Below are positions 8,745 through 18,690 of a DNA stretch of 64,000 nt, in pieces. This stretch comes from Acinetobacter sp. C26M (lineage in GTDB: Bacteria; Pseudomonadota; Gammaproteobacteria; Pseudomonadales; Moraxellaceae): positions 1,116,001 to 1,180,000 of the forward strand of contig NZ_CP098478.1 of NCBI RefSeq assembly GCF_023702675.1, given 5' to 3'. Position numbers and translations under genes: made by a program. The first letter of the stretch is position 1. Each line of letters starts with the position of its first letter. The notes beneath the pieces were generated by a model that was not told the DNA's origin, ran no database searches, and saw nothing but the letters and a program-made list of their open reading frames with translations.

Positions 8745-10607
8745 ATGAAAGATGAGCAGCAAAGCTTGAATGAAAAAATGAGCAAACACAGGATTGATGC
8801 TGTTATGTGTGCAAGTCGTGTAGAACAAGGTCGGCTCCAAGATTCCAATCCTTTAAATTTCATATTAAAGCCAATACGTGGGTATTTAGTTTTAGCCTCA
8901 TTGACTGCAGTGCTAGGGGCGATGTTAAGTTTGCTTCCTGTGATCGGTGTTGTTTATCTGGTCAAAGCACTTTCAGTCGATATCAGTATTTTAGAGACAG
9001 GACAAATCACTGCCGATACCGTCACTTGGGTTGTGATGGGAATATGCTGTTTGTTAATCGGTATGTTGTTGATCACGCTCAGTGAGTTTATTGCCCATTT
9101 GGCTGACCATAAAATTACCGGTTTATTGACCCAAAAAATTACCAAACGGTTGACTCAAGTTCCGCTGGGTTGGTTTACAAGTCGAAACTCTGGCGAAGTA
9201 AAACAACTGATGCAGGATGATATTGGTCTACTACATAGTTTAACGGCACATTTTTTCCCAGCATTTGGTCGAGCCATCGGCACGATTTTAATCGCTGCCA
9301 TTTTTCTATTCATGATGGATTGGCGTATGGCTGTTTTGGCTTTATTGCCATTTGTGGGCTTTTTCCTTTTTTTACGCAAAGCATTACATGCCAGTGAAAG
9401 TAATATTCAGGAGTTTGCAACGCAACTTGGGCATATTAATAGTGCTGCGGTTGAGTTTATTCATGCAATTCCGATTGTAAAAACATTTGGCCAGACGGGG
9501 CAGGCTTCTGCATCTTATCAACAAGCTGTGTATTCATTTGCTCAGGCATTTAAATCCTTTACTCGTCCACTCGTAAAGTCTATGGCACATGCGCACGCAC
9601 TCATTTCACCGATTACCATTTTGGGTGTTGTTTTGATTGGTGCTGCTTTATTCAGTTATTTAGGCTGGTCACATCCGCTTGATGTATTACCTTTTGTATT
9701 GGTCGCACCCGCAATTTCTGCGCCTGTGCTATTGCTGCATACCTTGTTGCATGATGTACATGCCAGTCAGGGGGCGGCACAGAGGGTATTAACACTATTA
9801 AAAACACCTATATTAGACGTTGTTTCACCGCAGCAATTATTACCAATTCAAGACAGTCAGATTTGTTTTAATCAGGTCAGCTATGCCTATGATGCAAAGC
9901 ATCCTGTGGTTTCTCAGCTGAATTTTTCGCTTCAGCCTAACACTGTTACCGCAATTGTTGGGCCTTCTGGGGCTGGGAAATCAACCATTGCCCAATTGCT
10001 ATTACGATTTTTTGACCCAACTGAAGGGCATATCACATTGGGTGGTATTGATCTTCGGGAAATTGCGCCCTCTGTGCTGTATCAGCATATTGGCTTTGTG
10101 TTACAGGACACGCGACTGATCCATGCCAGTATCGCTGAGAATATTGCACTTGGGCGCTCGACTGCGACTCAGGCAGAAATTGAGCAGGCTGCAAAAGCTG
10201 CAAATGTGCATCAACGTATTATGGCTGAAGCTAAACAATATGCTGCGATTGTGGGTGACGATATTCAGTTATCGGGTGGTGAACGGCAAAGAATCGCGAT
10301 TGCTCGGGCAATCTTGTTGAATTCACCAGTACTGGTTTTAGATGAGGCAACAGCGGCAGCAGATGTCGAAAATGAAATTGCCATTCAGGAGGCACTTGCA
10401 GTTCTGGCACAAGGGCGAACGGTTTTAGTGATTGCACATCGTTTGAATACGATTATGCATGCGGATCAGATTATTGTGCTTGATCAAGGCAAAGTGATTG
10501 AACATGGAACACATACCGCACTGTTAAACAACCGAGCCTTGTATGCCCAATTATGGTCACATACTGAAAAACATGCCTCAGGCTTACAAGGAGTAGAGAC
10601 ATGCTAA
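8745..10607 (+). CDS. ABC transporter, fused membrane and ATPase domains (siderophore operon, first partner)
   Basis: About 620 residues. A six-helix exporter-type membrane domain (about residues 45-330) is joined to an ATPase with Walker A GPSGAGKST, signature LSGGERQR and Walker B VLVLDEATAAAD. The frame could begin at a TTG at 8730 or an ATG at 8778; the ATG at 8745 is taken because it is the first normal codon, though no start has a strong ribosome site. The stop overlaps the next ABC gene by 7 bp, so the two probably form a heterodimer. Paired ABC proteins of this kind act as importers (YbtPQ, IrtAB) or exporters (BarAB) of siderophores; absence of biosynthesis genes favours import or intracellular release here. 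Confidence 0.87.
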   Translation: MKDEQQSLNEKMSKHRIDAVMCASRVEQGRLQDSNPLNFILKPIRGYLVLASLTAVLGAMLSLLPVIGVVYLVKALSVDISILETGQITADTVTWVVMGICCLLIGMLLITLSEFIAHLADHKITGLLTQKITKRLTQVPLGWFTSRNSGEVKQLMQDDIGLLHSLTAHFFPAFGRAIGTILIAAIFLFMMDWRMAVLALLPFVGFFLFLRKALHASESNIQEFATQLGHINSAAVEFIHAIPIVKTFGQTGQASASYQQAVYSFAQAFKSFTRPLVKSMAHAHALISPITILGVVLIGAALFSYLGWSHPLDVLPFVLVAPAISAPVLLLHTLLHDVHASQGAAQRVLTLLKTPILDVVSPQQLLPIQDSQICFNQVSYAYDAKHPVVSQLNFSLQPNTVTAIVGPSGAGKSTIAQLLLRFFDPTEGHITLGGIDLREIAPSVLYQHIGFVLQDTRLIHASIAENIALGRSTATQAEIEQAAKAANVHQRIMAEAKQYAAIVGDDIQLSGGERQRIAIARAILLNSPVLVLDEATAAADVENEIAIQEALAVLAQGRTVLVIAHRLNTIMHADQIIVLDQGKVIEHGTHTALLNNRALYAQLWSHTEKHASGLQGVETC

Positions 10608-12379
10608 AAACCTTTACTCGATTATTGGGCGATGACATAGCTGTTTTTTATCGTTACATCAGCATCACCGTGTTCTATGGTCTGATTTGTGGTGTGAGCA
10701 TTCTGCTATTGGCCTTTATCTTGTCACAATTATTACTCGGACAGTTTGATCAAATTATGCTGTGGCTGAGTGTATTGGTGATCACTGTCATTCTCTGTTG
10801 GTTGCTCCGACGGATTGTAGAGCAGATGGGTATACGGGTGGGGATTGCCGTTTTAGAACGTGCGCGTTTAGGTCTTGGCAACCATGTCGCTGGCTTAGCG
10901 GTAGGGTGGTTTAATCCGCAAAATACAGCAAGCTTTAATCATCTGGTGACGCAGGGCATGATGTCTGTAGCGCAACTGCCTGCACACGTTTTTACCCCCT
11001 TAATTACAGGCGTAGTTACGCCACTGATTATTGTTATTGCTTTATTGCTGACTCATAGCCTGCTTGGATTGATCGCACTCATTGCAATTCCGATTATGGT
11101 CGCGGTGTTCTGGTTGAGTTCGAAAATTGCGCATCATAGCGATCAGGTTTATCAACAAAGATTTGCTGAAACAAGTCAACGGATGGTGGAGTTTGCACAG
11201 GCTCAATCGGTTTTCCGTGCTTTTAATGGAGAAGGCGATAGCCAGCGTTTTTTAGACGATGCAATCAGGCAGCAACGTCGCTCAGGTCTAAAACTCATCA
11301 TATTGTCATCCTGTGCAGCCGTTTTAAATATCTGGGTGATTCAAGCTGTGTTCATCTTGATGTTGATGACGGTTGTATTCTGGTTGCCTTTTCAAGCCGT
11401 TGATACCACCACCGTGGCTGCATTTGCCAGTCTGGGTGTTTCTTTATTATTGATTTGCCGATTTGTTGATGCCTTGCTTGAGGTTGCTGGTTATAGCGAG
11501 GTTTTACGTCATGCCAAGAGCCAACTTGCGGCAATACAAGCTATTTTTAACGAACATCCCTTGCACGAATCCCAAGCTGTTCAACCCTTGTGTGATCACT
11601 CGATAGAATTTAAAGATGTCTATTTCCGCTATCAAGATGATCAGCCTTATGTATTGCAAGGCGTAGATTTACGAGTTGCATCTGGCAGTATGACCGCACT
11701 GATTGGGGCATCAGGTTCAGGTAAAACCAGCTTAACTAAATTGGTTGCTCGTTTCTTTGATGCAAACCGAGGACAGGTTCTGGTTGGTGGTGTTGATGTA
11801 AAGCAACTGCCTTATACGCAGTTGATAGGGCAGATCAGTCAGATTTTCCAAGAAAATTATTTGTTTGCTGGCAGTATCGGAGAGAACATTCGGATGGGTA
11901 ACTCGAATGCAACAGATGATCAAGTCATGCAGGTGGTTGAGCAGGTGGGAATCGCAGAAATGCTTGCCCGTTTGCCTGAGGGGCTTAACACGCTGGTTGG
12001 TGAGGGTGGTGTACGCTTATCTGGCGGTGAAAGACAACGGATTGCGATTGCCCGTGCTTTGATTAAGGATGCGCCTATTCTCTTGGTCGATGAAGCGACA
12101 GCAGCTTTAGATCCTGAAAATCAGGCCATTATCTGTGAGTTGTTGAATCAGCTACGTGGTCAAAAAACCATTTTGGTGATTGCACATCAGTTGGCAACAA
12201 TCGCTGCTGCAGATCAGATTATTGTGTTGGATCAGGGGCAAGTCGTTGAGCAAGGGACCCCTCAACAATTACGTTTGATGCAGGGGCATTATTCACGTTA
12301 TTTGCAACAAAGCCAGATGATTAAAGGGTGGCAGATTGGACAAGCCCCTCAAGTTGCGAGACAACTGCAATGCCCTTGA
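10601..12379 (+). CDS. ABC transporter, fused membrane and ATPase domains (second partner)
   Basis: A 592-residue protein of the same architecture as its upstream neighbour: about six membrane helices in the first 300 residues, then Walker A GASGSGKTS, signature LSGGERQRIAIARAL and Walker B ILLVDEATAALD. AAGGAG lies just before its ATG, inside the end of the upstream gene. Both partners retain a Walker B glutamate, so both ATP sites could be active. The stop overlaps the next permease by 10 bp. A heterodimeric siderophore transporter is the most likely product. Confidence 0.87.
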   Translation: MLKTFTRLLGDDIAVFYRYISITVFYGLICGVSILLLAFILSQLLLGQFDQIMLWLSVLVITVILCWLLRRIVEQMGIRVGIAVLERARLGLGNHVAGLAVGWFNPQNTASFNHLVTQGMMSVAQLPAHVFTPLITGVVTPLIIVIALLLTHSLLGLIALIAIPIMVAVFWLSSKIAHHSDQVYQQRFAETSQRMVEFAQAQSVFRAFNGEGDSQRFLDDAIRQQRRSGLKLIILSSCAAVLNIWVIQAVFILMLMTVVFWLPFQAVDTTTVAAFASLGVSLLLICRFVDALLEVAGYSEVLRHAKSQLAAIQAIFNEHPLHESQAVQPLCDHSIEFKDVYFRYQDDQPYVLQGVDLRVASGSMTALIGASGSGKTSLTKLVARFFDANRGQVLVGGVDVKQLPYTQLIGQISQIFQENYLFAGSIGENIRMGNSNATDDQVMQVVEQVGIAEMLARLPEGLNTLVGEGGVRLSGGERQRIAIARALIKDAPILLVDEATAALDPENQAIICELLNQLRGQKTILVIAHQLATIAAADQIIVLDQGQVVEQGTPQQLRLMQGHYSRYLQQSQMIKGWQIGQAPQVARQLQCP

Positions 12380-13314
12380 TTTTAGTGATTAGCTTTTGTC
12401 TGCTGTGCATCCTTTCACTTTTGATTGGTGCTCAGCAGCTAGAGTGGTCAGCATTGTTTAGCCAGTCTAGTGATGTTTGGCTGACCTTGACTGCGAGTCG
12501 AATTCCTCGCTTGCTTGCCATTATTTTGACTGGGGTTGGTCTATCGATCTGCGGTGTAATTTTGCAGCATATTGTGCGTAATCGCTTTGTTGAACCTGGT
12601 ACAACTGGAGGGTTGGATGCAGCAAAGCTCGGCATTCTGATCTCCTTAACACTAATTCCAACAGCAACGCTCATTACGAAAATGATTTTTGCAATGTTGT
12701 TTTGCTTGTTGGCCAGTGTACTTTTTATCGCAATCATCCGTGGTATTCGATTTCGAAACACCGTATTGATTCCAGTTATTGGTTTGATCTATGGCAGTGT
12801 TCTGAGTGCATTGGCCGAATTCTATGCTTATCAAAATAATATTCTACAAAGCATGCAAGCTTGGCTACTCGGTGATTTTTCCCGTGTAGTACAAGGCCAT
12901 TATGAAATCATTTTCATTATCTTTCCTGTAGTCATATTGACCTATGTCTTTGCACATCGTTTGACAGTGCTTGGTATGGGCGAGGAGATGGCGACGAGCC
13001 TTGGCCTTGGTTATGCAAGCACGGTCACAATCGGTTTGCTTTTGGTGGCAATTACCATTTCCGTCACGGTTATCACCGTCGGTGCCATTCCTTTTGTTGG
13101 CTTGGTGATTCCAAATCTGGTGGCATTGAAATATGGAGAGAATCTTGCCAAAACATTGCCTATCGTGGCCCTGAGTGGCGCTTGTTTACTGCTCTTTTGC
13201 GACATTATTGGACGCAGCCTTCTCTATCCATTTGAAGTCCCGATTGGGCTGACCGCTGGCGGTGTCGGGGGGCTGGTCTTTCTCATATTGATTTTGAGAG
13301 GGCTTCGCACATGA
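12370..13314 (+). CDS. FecCD-family siderophore ABC permease (first)
   Basis: A 314-residue integral membrane protein with about nine or ten hydrophobic segments. The motifs ASRIPRLLAIILTGVGLSICG, near the N-terminus, and GAIPFVGLVIPNLV, near the C-terminus, are typical of FecCD/BtuC permeases. The open frame starts earlier, but the ATG at 12370 inside the end of the ABC gene gives the expected hydrophobic start MPLILVISFCLL. It would pair with the next gene to carry an iron-siderophore across the inner membrane. The order permease-permease-ATPase-binding protein-receptor is the order I recall for bauDCEBA of acinetobactin transport. Confidence 0.9.
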   Translation: MPLILVISFCLLCILSLLIGAQQLEWSALFSQSSDVWLTLTASRIPRLLAIILTGVGLSICGVILQHIVRNRFVEPGTTGGLDAAKLGILISLTLIPTATLITKMIFAMLFCLLASVLFIAIIRGIRFRNTVLIPVIGLIYGSVLSALAEFYAYQNNILQSMQAWLLGDFSRVVQGHYEIIFIIFPVVILTYVFAHRLTVLGMGEEMATSLGLGYASTVTIGLLLVAITISVTVITVGAIPFVGLVIPNLVALKYGENLAKTLPIVALSGACLLLFCDIIGRSLLYPFEVPIGLTAGGVGGLVFLILILRGLRT

Positions 13315-14261
13315 ACAACAATACAAAGTTGGGTTTGATTATTTTCGTAGCGATTGGATTGGCGATTGGATTTGTGTTTATGGGTTCAGGTTTTGATTTT
13401 GACCATGTTATTCCTAAACGTCTGTTACGGTTGGCTACGATTATATTGGGCGGCATCTGTGTTGCATTTTCCTCGATTATATTTCAGACCCTCGTCGGTA
13501 ACCGTATTTTGACGCCCTCCATTATGGGTTATGAAGCAGTTTACTTATTGTGGCAGGTCATGCTGCTGTTTCTGATGGGAACGCAAACACTGCCTTGGTT
13601 TGGGGTAGAGGGGCATTTTTTTGTCTCGATCTTGGTCATGCTGCTTTATTCATGGCTGATACATCGATATCTATTGACACGTGAGCAGATGGATGTGTTT
13701 CAGCTGTTGCTGATCGGCTTGGTATTGACCATGGTGATGGGCACTGCAACACAGTTTGTTCAGCTCAAAATCAGCCCCGGAGAATTCTCAGTTTTCCAAG
13801 CGTTAAGTTATGCCTCATTTAATCGTGTACAGCCCACGACACTGATTTATGCTACCCCAATTGTATTGGTGATCTTTTTATTATTACGCAAAAGGTTAGC
13901 AATTTTAGATGTCTTGGTTTTGGGGCGCGAACAAGCGATTTCTTTAGGAATTGATCATCATCAAGCGATGCAATTTTATCTGGCATTGATTGCTTTATTG
14001 CTTGCAATTTCGACCAGTTTAATTGGTCCTACCGCATTTATGGGCGTGTTTATTGCCAACACAGCCTATGCGCTTGTCGGCAATCTCAAGCATAAATTTA
14101 GTTTGGCAGTGGGATGTGTCATTGCGATTAGCATCTTTCTTGTAGCTCAGATTTTGGTTGAGCATGTTTTTAATTACAAAACCACGGTCAGTATTTTGGT
14201 CAATCTGGTCTGCGGTATTTATTTTCTAACACTGATGCTTCGTGCCAGAGGTTTGACATGA
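13311..14261 (+). CDS. FecCD-family siderophore ABC permease (second)
   Basis: A 316-residue membrane protein with about nine helices; KRLLRLATIILGGICVAFSS and ISTSLIGPTAFMGVFIANTA correspond to the conserved FecCD segments. Its ATG overlaps the stop of the first permease by 4 bp and its own stop overlaps the ATPase start by 4 bp, so translation of the set is coupled. It would form the second half of the translocation channel. Confidence 0.9.
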   Translation: MNNNTKLGLIIFVAIGLAIGFVFMGSGFDFDHVIPKRLLRLATIILGGICVAFSSIIFQTLVGNRILTPSIMGYEAVYLLWQVMLLFLMGTQTLPWFGVEGHFFVSILVMLLYSWLIHRYLLTREQMDVFQLLLIGLVLTMVMGTATQFVQLKISPGEFSVFQALSYASFNRVQPTTLIYATPIVLVIFLLLRKRLAILDVLVLGREQAISLGIDHHQAMQFYLALIALLLAISTSLIGPTAFMGVFIANTAYALVGNLKHKFSLAVGCVIAISIFLVAQILVEHVFNYKTTVSILVNLVCGIYFLTLMLRARGLT

Positions 14262-15028
14262 TTAAAATTCACAACCTGCATAAATCGTATGGCAATAAGT
14301 CTGTCATTACCAACCTCAATCTTGAATTCCCCTCACAACAAATCACCTCATTGATCGGTCCGAATGGTGCAGGTAAATCAACTTTACTGATGATGATGGC
14401 TCGTTTATCTAGGGCTGATCATGGCGAGATCCTGTTTAAGCAGAAAAACATTGCAGAGATCAAGATTGCAGAATATGCCAAGCATGTTGCCACGCTGCGT
14501 CAATCACCTGATTTTAAGTTGCGAATGACAGTTGAAGAATTAGTGGCATATGGCCGATTTCCATATAGCCACGGCAAGCTGACAGCAACAGACCAAGATC
14601 TGGTTAATGCGGCGATTCAATTTTTAAACTTGGAAGCACTACGCAGCTCTTATCTGGATGAATTGAGTGGTGGACAGCGACAGATGGCTTTTTTAGCCAT
14701 GACCATTGCGCAGCAAACCGATGTTCTGCTTTTAGATGAACCTTTAAATAATTTAGATATGAAACATGCGGTTCAGATCATGCAAGCCTTGCGACGTTTG
14801 TGTGACGAGCAGGGGCGTACGATTATTTTAGTCATACATGACATCAATTTTGCAGCCAATTATTCAGATCATATTGTCGCATTAAAACACGGCAATCTTC
14901 ATTTTAGCGGTCCAACTCAACAAGTGATGACAGAACAGCGCTTAAGTGATCTGTATGAACTTGATTTTGAAATTAGCAACAGCACACGCGGCTATATGTG
15001 CAATTACTTCAACTCAGCTGGAGTTTGA
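14258..15028 (+). CDS. Siderophore ABC transporter ATPase (FepC/BauE type)
   Basis: A 256-residue cytoplasmic ATPase with Walker A GPNGAGKST, signature LSGGQRQMAF, Walker B VLLLDEPLNNLD and the switch histidine in VIHDINFAANY. All catalytic elements are intact. It energises the two FecCD permeases encoded just upstream, with which it overlaps by 4 bp; the binding-protein gene follows after 4 nt. Confidence 0.93.
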   Translation: MIKIHNLHKSYGNKSVITNLNLEFPSQQITSLIGPNGAGKSTLLMMMARLSRADHGEILFKQKNIAEIKIAEYAKHVATLRQSPDFKLRMTVEELVAYGRFPYSHGKLTATDQDLVNAAIQFLNLEALRSSYLDELSGGQRQMAFLAMTIAQQTDVLLLDEPLNNLDMKHAVQIMQALRRLCDEQGRTIILVIHDINFAANYSDHIVALKHGNLHFSGPTQQVMTEQRLSDLYELDFEISNSTRGYMCNYFNSAGV

Positions 15029-15032
15029 AAAT

Positions 15033-16004
15033 ATGAAAAGGAATATCAAATTATGGGGGCTGGCAGGTGCAGTGAGTGCTGCAATTCTACTGTCAGCATG
15101 TCATCCACCACCGACAGCATCATCTCAGACTGAACAAAAACGGGAAGCCCCGATTCTTGTCAAACATCAATTAGGTACAACACGGATTGAGTATTATCCG
15201 CAACGTGTTGCAGTGCTGGATATGAATGAAGCCGATTTTCTCGATCAGCTTGCGGTTCCGATTGCAGGCATGCCCAAAGATTTTATCCCGCATTTTCTGC
15301 AAAAGTATCGGGATCAACACAATGTGCAAGATCTAGGGTCAATTGTGCAGCCCAATATGGAGCGGATTTATACGCTTAAACCCGACCTTATACTAATGAC
15401 GCCATTGCAAGCAGATAAGTATAAAGAACTGAGTGAAATTGCTCCGACACTGCACTATGACATTAATTTTAATAATAGCCAGCAGCATCATATTGAAATG
15501 ATTAAAGCTCATTTACAGACGTTGGGGCAGATTTTTAATAAACAGGAATTGGCGGCTGAAAAAGTTGCTGAATTAGATGCCAAAGTTGCACAAGTACGCA
15601 CAATAACCGCGGATCGACCTGAAAAAGCCTTGGTGGTTTTACATAACAATGGCGCATTTAGTAATTTTGGGGTGCAGTCACGTTATGGCTTTGTCTTTAA
15701 TGCTTTGGGGGTAAAGCCTGCCAGTACAGTGGCTGATACCAGTTTGCATGGACAGCCGATTTCCAGTGAGTTTATTAAACAGGCTGATCCCGACATTCTA
15801 TTTATTGTAGATCGAACTGCGGTGATGGAACATCGAGCCACGATCAATGCAGACAATGTTAGTAACCCCTTATTACGTCAAACCAAAGCATGGAAAACTG
15901 GAAAAGTCATTTTTGTAGATGCCGATGCTTGGTACACCACGGCCGCGAGTCCGACCGCGATGCATATCTTGATCGATGATGTGATCAAAGGATATCAACC
16001 ATGA
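15033..16004 (+). CDS. Siderophore-binding lipoprotein (FatB/BauB-like periplasmic binding protein)
   Basis: A 323-residue class III periplasmic binding protein. The start MKRNIKLWGLAGAVSAAILLSAC has a lipobox LSAC, so the mature protein is probably lipid-anchored. The first lobe carries VAVLDMNEADFLDQL and LKPDLILMTPLQADKY; a long linking helix (HLQTLGQIFNKQELAAEKVAELDAK in part) precedes the second lobe. The open frame begins upstream inside the ATPase gene, but the ATG at 15033 gives the signal peptide. It would capture the iron-siderophore delivered by the receptor encoded next. Confidence 0.9.
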   Translation: MKRNIKLWGLAGAVSAAILLSACHPPPTASSQTEQKREAPILVKHQLGTTRIEYYPQRVAVLDMNEADFLDQLAVPIAGMPKDFIPHFLQKYRDQHNVQDLGSIVQPNMERIYTLKPDLILMTPLQADKYKELSEIAPTLHYDINFNNSQQHHIEMIKAHLQTLGQIFNKQELAAEKVAELDAKVAQVRTITADRPEKALVVLHNNGAFSNFGVQSRYGFVFNALGVKPASTVADTSLHGQPISSEFIKQADPDILFIVDRTAVMEHRATINADNVSNPLLRQTKAWKTGKVIFVDADAWYTTAASPTAMHILIDDVIKGYQP

Positions 16005-16153
16005 GGCAATAATTTAACGCATCCCATTGCGAGGCTTGCTTCAGTCTAAAGCCTAAACCACCGATTGAAATCTTCTTGATGAACATACTTTTTAATCAAA
16101 AAAAGTGTGTGGTCTAAAGTCATGCTCAAAAAAAGCCAAAGGAGCTTAAAACC

Positions 16154-18406
16154 ATGAAAAATTCAATGCCTTACCCAAGTATCCGTATATCTAAACAACG
16201 TAGAAATGATCATCCTCAATTTAAATTAAAACATTTGGTTATCAGTCAAATCATGCTGGGTTTGGGACTTTTTCCATTGAACTCACTGCATGCTGAGGAT
16301 TTAGAAAAAATAGCACATACAGATCAAAACATCGCGACATTAGCCACCATTCAGGTTCAGGCCGACAAAGAAAACCAGAACGATTTAGGCGGGCAAATTG
16401 CATCGCAAGGTCAGATTGGTTTTTTAGGCGATAAAAGCTTGCGGGACACCCCGTTTAGTGTCATCAGCTATACCGAGAAATATATTGCTGATCGGCAAGC
16501 ACGGGATATTACCGATGTGATTGTTGCGACTGATCCTTCTGTTTATTCAACAGGTGCCTTTGGGGTTATCGCGGAAAGTTATACCATCCGAGGTTTTAAC
16601 TCCAGCAGTACGCCCGCAGGTAAAGATACTGCTTTTGGAGGTCTATATGGTATTGCTCCACTTTACCGTGCATCGCCAGAAATGTTTGAACGGATCGATG
16701 TATTAAAAGGACCTTCGGCAATGTTAAATGGTATGCCACCTGGCGGGACATTGGGGGGCAATGTCAATCTTGTGCCTAAGCGGGCAACGGATACACCAAT
16801 TAATCGATTGACCACAAGTTATATGTCTAATGCTCAATTTGGTGGACATTTGGATATTGGCAGACGCTTTGGCCAAGGCCAGGCATTTGGTGTTCGATTC
16901 AATGGCGTTTATCGAGATGGGGAAGGTGCTATAGATGATCAAGATAAAAAGACACAATTAATGTCTTTGGGTCTGGATTGGCGAGGTGAACAAGCGCGAA
17001 TTTCAGCAGATCTGTATACCAGTCAAGATCAAAATGATGGGATTAATCGTGGTGTGACGTTGAAAACTGGGGTGAAGGTTCCCAATCCACCCAATCCTAA
17101 AACTTTATTGAATCCAACCTGGACTTTTTTTGACACCAAAGACAAGGGGCTCATGTTACGTGGGGAATATGATTTCAACCCTGAATGGATGGGATATGCC
17201 ACCGCAGGCATGAGTAAGACAGAATACAGTACTTTAGGCGCAGCAAAAGGCGAAATCCAGAATGAAGCAGGAGATATCCTTTTTAATATTGCACACTTAG
17301 GTTTTGAATATGAACGCAAATCGGCAGAAGTGGGGCTACGCGGAAAGTTCAATACAGGCAATATTGGGCATGCCATATCCCTCAATGCAACACACTATCG
17401 AGAGGTTGATGATGAGTTCGGGATTCGTCAAGGTTTTAAAACTGATCGTTTAACCAATATTTATCAGCCGAATTGGGGTGCAAAGCCAGATCGAGCGGCT
17501 GTAGCTCCGATTTTTAGCAACAAAGAACGCTTAACCAGTTATGGTCTAGCCGATACCTTATCTTTTGCCCAAGACCAGCTCCAAATGACTTTAGGCATAC
17601 GTCATCAGAATATCGTTACGGAAAGTTTGAACGCAAACGGAGTACGTAACCTAAATGGTCTATATGATAAAAGTGCATGGACACCCGCCGCAGCGATATT
17701 GATCAAAGCCAATCCTCATCTTTCTTTTTATGCCAACTATATTGAAGGTTTAAGTTCAGGTGGAGTTGCGTCCTCAAATTTTGAAAACTATGGTGAAATT
17801 TTTTCACCTTATAAAACCAAACAAAAAGAAGTCGGGCTTAAATTTGATGTCGAAAACTTTAGCAGTAGTTTGAGTGTATATGAAATTAAAACACCAAGTG
17901 GTTATTCGACCCCGAATCAGGACAGCAGTAAAAAGCCGATCTACTCTATTGATGGTGAGCAGAGAAATCGTGGGATTGAATGGGGATTTTGGGGAGCACC
18001 ATTACAAGGGCTACGTGTGATGGGCGGTGTAACTTATATTCAACCTAAACTGACCAAAACACAAAACCCCGATGAGCTTGGCAATATGGCAACTGGTGTA
18101 CCTAAGATGCAAGCAAAATTAGGTTTAGAAGGGGATATTGACTATGTACCGGGTCTGACTTTAACCGCAAATGCAATTGCTGCCTCTAAACAATATATTA
18201 ATCGGATTAATACGATATCAGTCCCTAGCCGAGAGGTGTATAGCATCGGAGCACGGTATTCGACTCAAATTGCTCAGTTTCCTGTTACCTTCCGTGGGAG
18301 TGTAGAAAACCTGACCAATAAAGCCTATTGGTCGATGCCTCAATTTACCAGTTTAATGCTAGGCGCGCCACGGACATACCTATTCTCGGCATCTTTTGAC
18401 TTTTAG
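16154..18406 (+). CDS. TonB-dependent siderophore receptor, FhuA/FcuA type
   Basis: A 750-residue outer-membrane receptor translated from an ATG behind AGGAG. It has an unusually long leader, with about 30 basic residues before the hydrophobic core (VISQIMLGLGLFPLNSLHA), then the plug (LRDTPFSVISYTEKYIADRQ, ERIDVLKGPSAMLNGMPPGG) and the barrel, ending in a C-terminal Phe (TYLFSASFDF). It is 150 bp behind the binding-protein gene with no terminator between, so it is probably the last gene of the uptake operon. Its position last matches bauA in the acinetobactin locus, but its sequence reads more like a hydroxamate receptor; ligand unknown. Confidence 0.88.
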   Translation: MKNSMPYPSIRISKQRRNDHPQFKLKHLVISQIMLGLGLFPLNSLHAEDLEKIAHTDQNIATLATIQVQADKENQNDLGGQIASQGQIGFLGDKSLRDTPFSVISYTEKYIADRQARDITDVIVATDPSVYSTGAFGVIAESYTIRGFNSSSTPAGKDTAFGGLYGIAPLYRASPEMFERIDVLKGPSAMLNGMPPGGTLGGNVNLVPKRATDTPINRLTTSYMSNAQFGGHLDIGRRFGQGQAFGVRFNGVYRDGEGAIDDQDKKTQLMSLGLDWRGEQARISADLYTSQDQNDGINRGVTLKTGVKVPNPPNPKTLLNPTWTFFDTKDKGLMLRGEYDFNPEWMGYATAGMSKTEYSTLGAAKGEIQNEAGDILFNIAHLGFEYERKSAEVGLRGKFNTGNIGHAISLNATHYREVDDEFGIRQGFKTDRLTNIYQPNWGAKPDRAAVAPIFSNKERLTSYGLADTLSFAQDQLQMTLGIRHQNIVTESLNANGVRNLNGLYDKSAWTPAAAILIKANPHLSFYANYIEGLSSGGVASSNFENYGEIFSPYKTKQKEVGLKFDVENFSSSLSVYEIKTPSGYSTPNQDSSKKPIYSIDGEQRNRGIEWGFWGAPLQGLRVMGGVTYIQPKLTKTQNPDELGNMATGVPKMQAKLGLEGDIDYVPGLTLTANAIAASKQYINRINTISVPSREVYSIGARYSTQIAQFPVTFRGSVENLTNKAYWSMPQFTSLMLGAPRTYLFSASFDF

Positions 18407-18473
18407 TTAAAAAGAAGGGTTTTAGCAATTGATCGATTGCAGCATAAACTCAGCTCTTGTCGTGATTTATCTC

Positions 18474-18514
18474 ATCAGCTTTTTAATTTGATTTAAAAAG
18501 CTGATTAATTTTTT
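18474..18514 (+). terminator. Intrinsic terminator after the siderophore operon
   Basis: A 13-bp perfect stem (ATCAGCTTTTTAA at 18474-18486 with TTAAAAAGCTGAT at 18493-18505) and a 6-nt loop are followed by TAATTTTTT. It separates the iron-uptake operon from the type VI island. Confidence 0.8.
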
Positions 18515-18690
18515 AAAACAATGAATTATGCGTACATTGACTGAACTCAGTTATTGAGAAAGGCAGATTGATTAAAATAAACTAAACAAAAATGTGACGT
18601 AAATTGTCATAAATAGACGGTTCTGTATGGACATGAAATCGATAATTTGAGTAAAATGCGCTAAATTTAAATAGATACTCTAAAAAAAAG

